The notes beneath the pieces were generated by a model, which was given only the letters and a program-made list of their open reading frames with translations, made no database searches and was not told the DNA's origin. From Coprinellus micaceus (taxonomy: Eukaryota > Basidiomycota > Agaricomycetes > Agaricales > Psathyrellaceae): 64,000 nucleotides of DNA. The position numbers were made by a program, and so were the translations under genes. Positions 12,308 through 21,401 of this stretch are shown piece after piece. The stretch spans positions 1,426,001 through 1,490,000 of the forward strand of contig OX596345.1 in assembly GCA_951394405.1 (NCBI GenBank), read 5' to 3'. How positions within the stretch are numbered: the stretch's first letter is position 1; each line of letters starts with the position of its first letter.

Positions 12308-13847
12308 ATGGGGGGTGTTGTTTCGCGTGCGTGTCGCGCAGTTTGGGCCCCATTCAAATCCACTCAGGCTAGTAACTCTCCCAATAGCTTGAATTCCAAC
12401 TTAATTCGTTTTCTGTTGTATCTAGGATCCAACAAACGATCTTGAACGTGAGGGAACGAGCAGACTTTCTCATCAGGCGGACTCTGGCATTCGACGATTG
12501 CCTGTCGAGTTGTGGTCAAAGGTCATCAGGTACATCGTATGTGTGCAGGGGTGTCCCTGTAGCTCGCACACCGTCAAGCATCCCATTTGTCCTTTGTGTG
12601 ATGACGAAGGCGAAATGGTAGTTGGAGCGGACAGCGACCAGGATCGTCGGGCAGTCGCCCAGGTGTGCCAGGTGTTCCGTGCTCTGGCTCTCGAGCTTAT
12701 CTATGCACACGTTGTCATTCGTGATGAACAGGAGGCCAACGTCGCGATTCAGGTACTCTCACTTCCCACATTAGTGTCGGTGGGTGAACGATGGGGGTCG
12801 AAAACCCGCCGGGTCGACTTCAGGACCACTCAAATGCTGGAGAGTTATCAGGTCGCGGAACTTCTATCCCACACACCAAATATTCAGGCCCTGATCAACG
12901 ACGGCACCTTCTCCCAACCAGCACCATACATACTCAGATTGGGGAAGGAGACCTTGTACCCAAACATGTCGAGGCTTTGTAGGCTCGACTTTCAGGGTGC
13001 CAGAGGACCCCTTACCCTCTCACATATCGCCGCAATCGCCCAAACTTGCAGAGAACTGGAGTCCTTGTGCCTCCAATGCCCCCTCGACCTGCCGGCAGAC
13101 CCGTCTGACCTTGGGAGGTTTCCCAGCATCACCTTCCCTGCATTGCAATTTCTGACACTCCTCGCAATCCCTTCGGGGAGAATGAGAACCAACCATCCGA
13201 GGAATTGGAACACGTTCCTTGCCTCCTTGGGCAGGACGTCAGCCCAGCTTCCGTGCATCCGTGGCCTCCGCGTCGAGCAAGCACTTTCGACTCCACGCAT
13301 CGTGTTCTTCGAGAATCACGGCAATAAACTCGAGGTGTTGGAGGTGTCGACCCTATCGGCTCAGCTGCCCGCTGTCATCTCTCATTGCAACAGGCTGCAA
13401 AAGCTGACACTCCTCCACGCCCCGCGTCGTCAGCTAAGGCGCAATTTCACTCTCCCAGCTCTTCCCCCCGTTCGACGAATTGACGTCAAAATCCTGGGCA
13501 CCGCCTCAAGGATAGATTCTAACTCGCTGGCTACCTACACCGAACTTGACGTGGACTGTGTTGGGATTCTTCTCGATGAAATTAGCTTGAAGACGCCCCT
13601 CCAGCACCTTGCCGAAGTCCGCGTTCCAGACCTTGAAGTGTTGTACCATACGATATGGGGACACCATCTGGACTCGCGATTCCTCCGCTTCGAGCTCATG
13701 CGAATCAAGTTGGTGGACGGGGCGGGGCGGCTATGGTCATTCACTAGTAGGCGATCACACAACTTGGTGAGTATTTCTCAAGGTCCTCGTTCCCAACTGG
13801 CACTTTACTGAAGATTCCTTTTAAAGGAGAACTCGATCTTTTGTTGA
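12308..13847 (+). CDS. Divergent F-box protein with Cys-rich insert
   Basis: The core exon 12426-13766 encodes an F-box-like helix (RLPVELWSKVIRYI) followed by leucine-rich repeat-like segments (LSLPTLVSV, LEVLEVSTLSAQLP, LQKLTLLHAP). Such proteins usually pair with Skp1 in SCF ubiquitin ligases and choose substrates through the C-terminal repeats. Between the first and later F-box helices lies a Cys/His-rich insert (CVQGCPCSSH then HPICPLC) that could bind zinc. The 3' end is well supported: a GTGAGT donor (intron 13767-13826) leads to a seven-codon last exon ending TGA at 13847. The 5' end is less sure. The ATG at 12308 gives MGGVVSRAC, an N-myristoylation-like start, and joins in frame only through a GC-AG intron (12368-12425). 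The alternative is a start inside the second exon. The full model is 473 residues. Confidence 0.7.
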
Positions 13848-14150
13848 CGAATGTGCTCAAGCTAATGCATTCCGCTGTTCTACCACCGTCGAGGAGCCGT
13901 CAACTCAAAGTGACCCCCCCTGTCCTCCCAGTTCTCTTGTACATATCTCAGAATATCCAATTCACCCCACGGCTGCCCCTTCTCGGCGTAACCCATGCCA
14001 GCGTTCAGTTAGGTGGAGCAATGTAATCTCGACCCTTGCCCTGATCCTGGCCAGTGGCCTCAGCTTCCAGCGGGACCCCGTACACTCACCGTAACAAAAA
14101 CAACAGGCGTGACGGTTCCCCTGGGTGTGAATTGCCTATTCGCATATGAA

Positions 14151-14248
14151 TCAGTCATATGCCTACAGGTCGGTCATATGCCTACAAACCGGTCATACGC
14201 CTACAAATCGGTCATATGCCTACAAATTGGCCATATGCCTACAACTTG
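14151..14248. repeat. Tandem 19-bp repeats, unit TCGGTCATATGCCTACAAA
   Basis: Five imperfect copies of about 19 bp (core GGTCATATGCCTACAA) follow one another about 230-330 bp upstream of the F-box paralog starting at 14480. The same GCCTACAA core appears twice about 300 bp upstream of the next paralog (16602-16628). The position suggests a promoter array or a shared ancestral upstream region. Confidence 0.8.
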
Positions 14249-14479
14249 GGCAGGTGCGCCTTGTCTTCCCCAAAGCGGAATTCGTTGACGATACAATCAG
14301 GTCTAAGCATCACAATTGGAAAGACCGCCACAGCTTCAGCTCTCCCTTCTTCCTCGAAAGCGTGTGGAAAGCTGCTCTATTTCGCGGTGCCGTTCAAGGT
14401 CCTAACCAGGAACACCCCGAAATTGCCTCCAACAACCCTACCCATCATACCCTTCCTTCTGCCAAGGTCCCCGTCGATC

Positions 14480-16237
14480 ATGGACGTTCAGGCTCACTTG
14501 TCGTCACGCAAGCCTCGCAACACAATCTTACCGGCTGAGATCCTCGCCTTAACATTCCATTATGCCCGCAAAACTGTCACATTCCACGTCCCTCCCACCG
14601 TTTGGATGGAACGGCCATGGGATGAAATGACTGCTGCACCTCCTGTGGGGTTGATGGAAGTTTGCCGGTTCTGGAGGGGCGTAGCTCTCTCTTGCCCTAT
14701 TTTGTGGTCGTTCATTCCTGTCGTGCTAGAAAGCGGGAGCATCGTGGCCCTTGCGAATCCGGGGCAAGTCGAATATCATCTCGAACACTCAGCCTCCATG
14801 CCGCTGAACCTCGCGATTGGGACAAGGGCACAGCTGAACGGGCCTGGTGTCAGAGACGAAGAACCCCATCAACGCCATAGCCTCGACTTCATCCACAAAC
14901 ACTCATCCCGCATCGTGGGACTCAGCATCACCATGGACTACGCCTCGCCTTTGATCTCGACGTTCTGCAGCCCCTTTCACCACTTCCCCGCCTTGAGGAA
15001 TCTTACCGTCGTCGGCTTCGCTCCGAATCAAGCTCGCACATTGACAAGCTTTCACAGGGCGGCCTTTCTCCATGCCCCCTCCCTCAAGAAGCTCACTTGG
15101 GCGGTTGCCCAAGAAGACGTCACTCCCTCCCATTCTTTTGTGCACGCCCTCTTCCAAACCTCGTCGCGCTCTTGGTGGGAGACAGCTGGAACCTAGCCCT
15201 GTCTCCCTCTGCGGTCTATAGACTTCTCGAGGCAAATCCTGGGCTCACTACTGTCCAGTGCAGAATCGGAGAAATGTTACAACTCAGAAGAACCTCCCTA
15301 CACCAGGACGACACCAGAACCGAAGGCGATGGGCCACTCCCCCCATTAACACACGTCAACCTCCAAAAGGTCGCCATAACATATCAAGGAGGCCTACGGA
15401 GCTGGAATACGATCCACAGGCTATTAGCCGCCCTCACCTGCCCAAAACTGAAATCCTTTTCGTTCAAGGCGGAGCGATCCGCAACATCCGACTTCTCGGC
15501 GGCGGCTACTAACTGGCTTTCTGCCACTAGTCATCGACAGCTCGTCATTTTGGAATGCTTCGTCTCCGCCATTGACACGAGACAATTGCTCCACGCTGTG
15601 CTTTCCCTGCCCTTATTGCAGCAGCTCAGCTGTCTTGGAGCAATAATGTCTGGTAATCGTACCCAGGGAGGAGTGCTCGGCACACAAGGCACCAAGCAAC
15701 CTGCTGTCATATGCGACCAGTTTCTGGATGGCCTCTGCCGCCCTGTAGTCGCCTTGGAGTTGGAGAGTGGCAGTGTGGGGACGAGGGTGGTAGTTATCGA
15801 CGATTTACCGTGCCCCCTTTTGCGCGAAGTTCACTTTGGATATGCGTACTTCTCCGCCAACAGTATGCAAGATTTTCTAATAGCTCGTGTCTACGGAACT
15901 AAAACGGCATTCCTCTCAGGTGAGGGCTGGTCTCCTCTAGTGAACTCTGGACTTCGAGCTAACCTAAACTGACCCCGCAGATGCGAAGCGTTCCACCCCC
16001 CTCAAGCGATTTAGCGTTGACCATCTTGGGGAGTCTGATCCTGGCAGGATATATGAGATACGCGGCTTCGTACGGCGGTGGAGGACCATTCAACTGGTTA
16101 ATGTTTCTATCAGTAGCTACATCGACAGGTACCACCAAACGATTGCAGGAAAACCTGAGCTGAACCTACTCTCAATCTGTGCGGGAGGTGGCCGCCTAGC
16201 CGACCTTCTGCCCTGGAGTGTCTCTTCCCCATTTTGA
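14480..16237 (+). pseudogene. F-box paralog 1 of the tandem cluster, frameshifted
   Basis: The start MDVQAHLSSRK leads to an F-box-like segment (ILPAEILALTFHYARKTV), then VCRFWRGVALSCPILWSFIP, LANPGQVEYHLEHSA and AIGTRAQLNGPGV. All of these match the paralogs at 16912 and 19446. Near 15130-15160 the frame changes: the segment ending LKKLTWAV..SFVHAL continues in another frame as PLPNLVALLVGDSW..LSPSAVY, as judged from the paralog. The shift equals loss of one base. No splice pair explains it. The rest is intact, including LSGD at the exon end, an intron 15920-15980 (phase 1) and exon 2, 15981-16237. So this is either a recently broken gene or a sequencing error. Its role would be an SCF substrate adaptor. 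One-sided support for expression is the conserved upstream repeat array. Confidence 0.75.
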
Positions 16238-16601
16238 TGCTGCAACACCGGCTCGTCCTATTGCGTACCTTCTAGCATCCCACATCCACAGTTTTTCTAT
16301 GTACCTGATGTCCTTCTCCGAGTATACCATCACCCAAGTTTCGGAATTGCGCTGAGTTGTGACAGGAGGTTGAGAACTTGAACGGCGGGGGCCGTATGCT
16401 CTCCGAGATGTTGGAGTCGATGATCTCACGGTCGCTGTCGTTCCTTTCATGACTCATCTCAATCTTGTTCCTTTCACCTCAACGACCAGGGCCTCCCTTT
16501 CTCCAACGATCTTTCGGTAACTTTGTCTACGATTCTACATTCATACGGCTCCTAATGAGTTATGGCTCCTGGCATCGTGGTCACCCCAAATTTTCATCAA
16601 A

Positions 16602-16628
16602 CGCCTACAAGTTGAATGCCTACAAGTT
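16602..16628. promoter_or_regulatory. Two GCCTACAAGTTG motifs upstream of F-box paralog 2
   Basis: The sequence CGCCTACAAGTTGAATGCCT followed by ACAAGTTGG holds two copies of the motif that forms the five-copy array before paralog 1. Both sit near -300 relative to the start codon. A TATA-like TATAAA follows at 16681. This is inferred regulatory or ancestral promoter sequence. Confidence 0.4.
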
Positions 16629-16680
16629 GGCCGCACGCTCCCGACCATACCGCTTGGCAATTCAACTCACGTTTAGTGAG

Positions 16681-16686
16681 TATAAA
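16681..16686 (+). promoter_or_regulatory. TATA-like box upstream of F-box paralog 2
   Basis: TATAAA lies about 230 nt before the ATG at 16912 and just downstream of the GCCTACAA motifs. The distance implies a leader of roughly 200 nt if it is used. No transcript data support it here. Confidence 0.3.
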
Positions 16687-16911
16687 TGGCTTGTCTCGGA
16701 GTCGGTAAGGGATCGTTCCATACGCCCCGTTTCCCCTCCCTGCTTCGCATACGTTGCTCAGTGTCCACTTCCCCGTTCAGCTCTCCGCCAGGACGCCCGT
16801 CCCGCCAACTTATTTCACGAGCGAGCTTTACGGTGCACCTACACTGTACTCAAGGCCCCCTGATCGAGAATTGCAGCCCTACCGCCCTTCAAGAACCTGG
16901 GAGATAGCGAG

Positions 16912-18631
16912 ATGGCCAGCACACCCCCCTTGGAAGGCTTTTGCAAGGCCTCAATCACCAGGCGACAGCTAGAATCAGACTCTCGCAACGAGTTCCTCCC
17001 GGTCGAAGTGCTTATAATAATCTTCCAGTTCTTGCGCCATACGATCGAATTCGCCCTCCCCAATGTCGTGTGGACGTCTCTAGTGGGGAATTCGCCTTCA
17101 TTCGACAAAATCGTCGCTGGAGCTCCCGTCGAACTCACCGCGGTTTGCCGTTACTGGCGATCGGTCGTCCATGGGTGTCCTTTTTTCTGGTCGTCTATCC
17201 CCCTCCTCCTCGAGAGTGACGCCATGCTGTCTCTCGCTAACCCCCGTCAGGCCAAGTATCACCTTGAGCACTCGGGAAAAGTACCACTCACGCTCGCCAT
17301 TGGTACACGGAGTGAATTGACTGGCCCCGGGGTCAAGGACGAGGACACCGACGAGTTCCAAACTTTCAGCCTCTTCACTCCCCACACAGCACGCATCTCA
17401 ACTCTCTTCCTTTCACTTCACTACGACCCCTCCCTTTTTGCTTCCTTTTGCCACCCCCTCTTTACCTTTCCGATCCTAGAGAGGCTCACAATCGTAGGCG
17501 CCGCTTCAGAAGGATCTGCCGTTTACACAGCTGGGTTCCTCCAAAGTCCCTCCCTCAAGAAGGTGACGTGGGCGGTCTTGGAACGCCCGCCAAACGCCCT
17601 CCTCACGTCTCTTATCGCATCTCCCCACCCCAACCTCAACGAGCTCCTACTCGCGGACAACTTCGCTGTGGTTCTTTCCCCCATCGCAGCCTATTCTGTT
17701 TTGGCAGCAGCGCCTGCCCTTGTCACCTTCCAGTGCCGTCTCGGAGGGGTTCTCCAAGCCGAGGCACTGTCCGGACTCCACAAATCCTTGGTCCTGCTGG
17801 AGCACAATTGCCTTCGAAGGATGGACTTGATGTTCCAGGGAGTACCAGAATCTGAGACTACCCCGGAGCTTCTTCACGTACTCGTATGCCCGGCGTTGGA
17901 GTCTTTTGCTTTCAAGCTGGAGTGGTCAGCCTCCTTTGAGTCAGCGTCAGTCACTCGCTGGTTGGTCAGGGGTAGCCACTGGCGCGTGGTTGCGCTTGAA
18001 TGCTCTACGGGCATCGACCTTCAAGAGTTGCTCCACGCCGTGACCTCCATGCCTCTTTTGCAGTCATTGAAGTGTGTGGGGGCTAAGGCCGAAGTCATGA
18101 GGGGAAGAGCCCAGGTTGACCAGGAGTCTCCTGCCGCTTCTGCTGTCATCTGCGACAGGTTCTTGGGCGCTCTTTCTAGTGGAGAACCTGAGATTCACCT
18201 CGTCAAACAACCATGTCCTTTTCTCCGACAACTTCACTTTGGATACGCTTACTTCACCCGAGAGGGGATAGAGCAGTTCCTCATCTCGCGTGTCTATGGA
18301 AGCCAACAAGCTTTTCTCTCAGGTACGAAACAAATGTTGTGTCTCCGTGGTCTCCCGGGCTGATAATATGGACATTTCAGGGCTGAAGAGGCCGAACCCA
18401 CTCGAACATTTCAGAGTCAACAACTTTGGAGAGGCCGAGCATAATATGATTCTCGCGATACGCGCCCTATCACGCTGCTGGAGGGGGGTACACAACGTCG
18501 ACGTTAAGATAAACAGCTACATTGACCAGTACGCCCTGACTGTCGCTGGGAGCCATTGTGACAGAGTTGACGGGAGAAGGGTCATCTTCAGCCCTCTGCC
18601 TTGGGGTCCTCAAGTTGATTCCCCATTCTAA
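16912..18631 (+). CDS. F-box protein, paralog 2 (intact member of tandem cluster)
   Basis: Two exons, 16912-18322 and 18381-18631, are joined by a 58-nt phase-1 GT-AG intron and give 553 residues without interruption. The F-box-like region spans about residues 28-105 (FLPVEVLIIIFQFL, VCRYWRSVVHGCPFFWSSIP), followed by LANPRQAKYHLEHSG and GTRSELTGPGV. A long leucine-rich repeat-like region then runs to the end (LERLTIVGAA, LKKVTWAV, LNELLLADN, LESFAFKLEW, LLQSLKCVGA, LRQLHFGYAYF). The family role is Skp1-bound substrate recognition; the substrate is unknown. Of the three tandem paralogs this is the only undamaged one, so it may carry the function. Start choice: the first ATG after an in-frame gap, matching the paralog layout. 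Confidence 0.85.
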
Positions 18632-19241
18632 TTGTTGTCTTATTCCATTTTTCTTGTGCGATTCCGTCAACGCGACATGGCATCTGCCTTGCCTCGGCGT
18701 GTTCGATGGTTGGGTTTCTGCCTGGGACCTTAGCCGTGTTACTAATAGGCCATGCTGTGTTGTATCTTCCCTACAGGTCTTGAAGCGAGTCATAGCCATT
18801 ATTCTTCCTGCGTTGCTTGCTCCATGAAACCCGAATGCGCCTCTCACATGTGTGATTGGAGACATGGCGTCTTCGGTCCAGTGGCTCTGCACTGCTTCCT
18901 CCCCCTCACAAGTCTCCCCTTACCAACACAAAGCCGGTCCCCACTGTATTCCTGGTTGTATGGGTTTTTCTGCAGGCTGCGATCGCATTCCGCTTGCTCG
19001 TGTCACCAGAAGAGAACGCCTGAGATCTGAAATGGAAAGAATCATCCTCTGTCGGCCTCTACCCCGGTATTCCGACCCTGTGGTGAGAAGGACGACCTCG
19101 TTTATCTCCATCCTAAGCAAGGTGTGTCGGGCCCAAACCCTCCGATAGTGGCGTATTGAATGTTTCCTAAAATTTAATTCGGTGCCTTCGATTGGTATCA
19201 AGCGCCAAGTAGCATCACGTCGCGAGGAGCTCGATAGATGC

Positions 19242-19356
19242 GATTGAATGGCAAAGTCAAACCCTTGGGGAGGATGTTCAAGAAGGCGGTGACCCAATGG
19301 GCTTGAATGGTGAACCCGAACTCTTGGGAGGAGGATGTTCGAGAAGGCGGTGAAAT
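19242..19356. repeat. Direct repeat of about 56 bp, two copies, upstream of F-box paralog 3
   Basis: Copies at about 19242-19297 and 19301-19356 share TTGAATGG, CTTGGG-type and GAGGATGTTC(A/G)AGAAGGCGGTGA blocks. They lie 90-200 bp before the ATG at 19446, so they may be part of the promoter or 5' leader. They differ in sequence from the GCCTACAA arrays of the sister genes. Confidence 0.7.
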
Positions 19357-20430
19357 CGAGCCAACACTTAAACACCCCCTGGGCGTCTGTCCACAGTCCT
19401 ACCAACTGAGAGCCGGACTCTCAAAGCCTTCACCCAGTTGCCCTCATGTCTACCTCTACCCGACGACGCTCTCAACCGCTCAATGGAGCCCGCACAAATC
19501 TCCACCCTCGGCTCCCCAAGTCGAGCGCACGACGGCCTCCCCTCAGAACATTCTACGACCGTCGATGGAATTGTTTCCTTCCCCGTGACGTCCTCCTCGA
19601 GATATTCTACTATTTACGCGAAACCGCCGCATTGCGACAGCCTCCGCTGTGGGGTCAAGACGAGCTGGGAGAAATGTGTGTCGGCCCCCCGGTGACCGAA
19701 GTCGCTCATGTCTGTCGCTTTTGGCGGCAAGTCGCCCTCTCGAGCCCTTCCCTGTGGGGCGGGATCCCCATAGCACTGGAGAGTGGCAGGATCTTGTCTA
19801 TAGCAAATCCTGGTCAAGTCGAATTCTATCGCCACATGTCGTCGCAAGCTCCCCTTAGGCTGGTCATTGGTACCAGAAGCCAGCTTTCAGGCCCAGGCGT
19901 TCACATCCAAGAAACTCCCTCTTTCCACCCCATCAATTTCCTCTCCAACATTGCCCCTCGCACCACGGAATTCGCCATAGGCTTCGACTACAGATCGGTG
20001 CTACTCACACACCTCGTCGAGTTATCGCTCAGTTTCGACAAGCTCGAGAGGTTGACACTCGTCGGGGCGGCCCAATCCCCTTACCTTCTGGAGCGAGCTG
20101 GCTTCTGGAAGAGCCCATACTTGAGAAGAGTTGTGGCGGCCATCTCTGAATACTCTTTCTCCTTCCCTTTCTTCAGCGAAATACCGTGGGCCGAGCTGAG
20201 GGAGGTTCTCATTGGAGACGAATGGGACGGTGCGCTCAGTAGCGTGAAAATCCATACCTTCCTGGCCGGGGCAGCCAATCTCACCAAGTTCCAATGCCGC
20301 CTTCGCGACACCAAAGCTGTTGGCGAGGAACCCGAAAAGCGGCTCTCGCTTCCGACCCTATACCACCATGGGTTGCGGGAGCTTATCCTTACCTTCCACG
20401 ACTACTACGTGGCTCCCACACTCCTCTCCT

Positions 20431-20813
20431 TGTTGGAAGACAATGCTCATGTCAACTCTATCTCTACAAAGAATACCTCTATTTCGAACGTTTTACTTAT
20501 CTTCTATTGTTCTATAGAGAACAACAACCACCTTGTATTATTCCCATTATACTCGCACTTATTGTTCTCTTATCTCCACCTTATCTCCATTCACTGCTAT
20601 TGTTCTCTACTTATGGAACGTCTATTGTTCCTTCCTATTGTTCCGCATATAGGTTATCTATTGTTCTCCACAGTATATAGTCCACACTGTAAGTGGGTGA
20701 GTCCCCATCGAACTCTCCCCACTTACAGGTGCGTATCTTGTATACCCTACTTACTTTCAATCTAACATCGAACTCTCCCCACTTACAGTGGGTCATACTT
20801 GCATCGTTCTACA
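20431..20813 (+). repeat. 5' LTR (383 bp)
   Basis: It starts TGTTGGAAGACAATG and ends GTTCTACA, and is the same length and apparently the same sequence as 26256-26638. Internal features: TATTGTTC-type motifs repeated about six times (20505-20670), a TATATAG-like box near 20674, a CTGTAAGTGGG/CCCACTTACAG inverted pair (20687-20697 and 20718-20728), and a 23-bp direct repeat CATCGAACTCTCCCCACTTA+CAG at 20706 and 20766. Confidence 0.97.
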
Positions 20814-20814
20814 A

Positions 20815-20829
20815 GTTATGAGCCCCGGG
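20815..20829 (+). other. Primer-binding site, complementary to initiator tRNA-Met anticodon arm
   Basis: Directly after the 5' LTR the sequence GTTATGAGCCCC is complementary to the GGGCUCAUAAC stretch of eukaryotic initiator tRNA-Met, that is, its anticodon stem-loop rather than its 3' end. This is the half-tRNA priming mode known for Drosophila copia. The tRNA sequence comes from memory, and no tRNA gene is in the window. Confidence 0.7.
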
Positions 20830-21401
20830 CTCCTCTGATCACGCCATCCGTTATCAGACACCGCGGTAACCGCTCCACTGCCCCTCGATCACCCATAGCC
20901 TACGGCCTCTTCTCGTGTGATATCTCCACCTGAAGCCTATCTCCCTTCACATTTTCACTATCTTCATTTTCGCTATTTACGTTTCGCTACTTACATTCCA
21001 CTACCCCTCCTGATACTCAGGAGTACGTATCAACTTCCATTACCACCTTCTACCCCGCGGCAAGCGTTCCCACTACGGGAAAGAAGCTATCAGGAAGTCC
21101 ACAGACGCTTACCGTCTGCGGAATTAGAGTAGTGATCCTTCTTTGAGAGGCCTGATTCGGTTGGACTGGGGAAACGACGCAACGGTAGCGCTCCCTCCAT
21201 CCAAACGCTTTCAGTAACCGGTACTCAAAGTGACAGCGGGGTTCCCTCTGCGGATCTTAGTGTAAAACTTCAACTCCTTTTTAGGATATCTACGTATTGG
21301 TCCATTTTACCTACAAAATCACGGGCACTTTACCTATCACCTATCTCTTATCGTTTCGTACCTATCATTTTATCCTCTCCCATTCTTCATCACCTACCAT
21401 C

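Noticed and set aside
14151..14248. CRISPR-like array
   Set aside because: The 19-bp units are contiguous without spacers and the genome is eukaryotic; it is a simple tandem repeat.
20431..20765. C-terminal extension of the F-box ORF reading into repeat sequence
   Set aside because: It is the 5' LTR read by chance in frame; the real continuation of the gene lies at 26644.
21297..21401. Longer gag-pol start upstream of the ATG at 21402
   Set aside because: The upstream in-frame codons begin at a non-ATG triplet and encode an atypical leader; the ATG at 21402 follows a clean leader and gives a normal Gag start.
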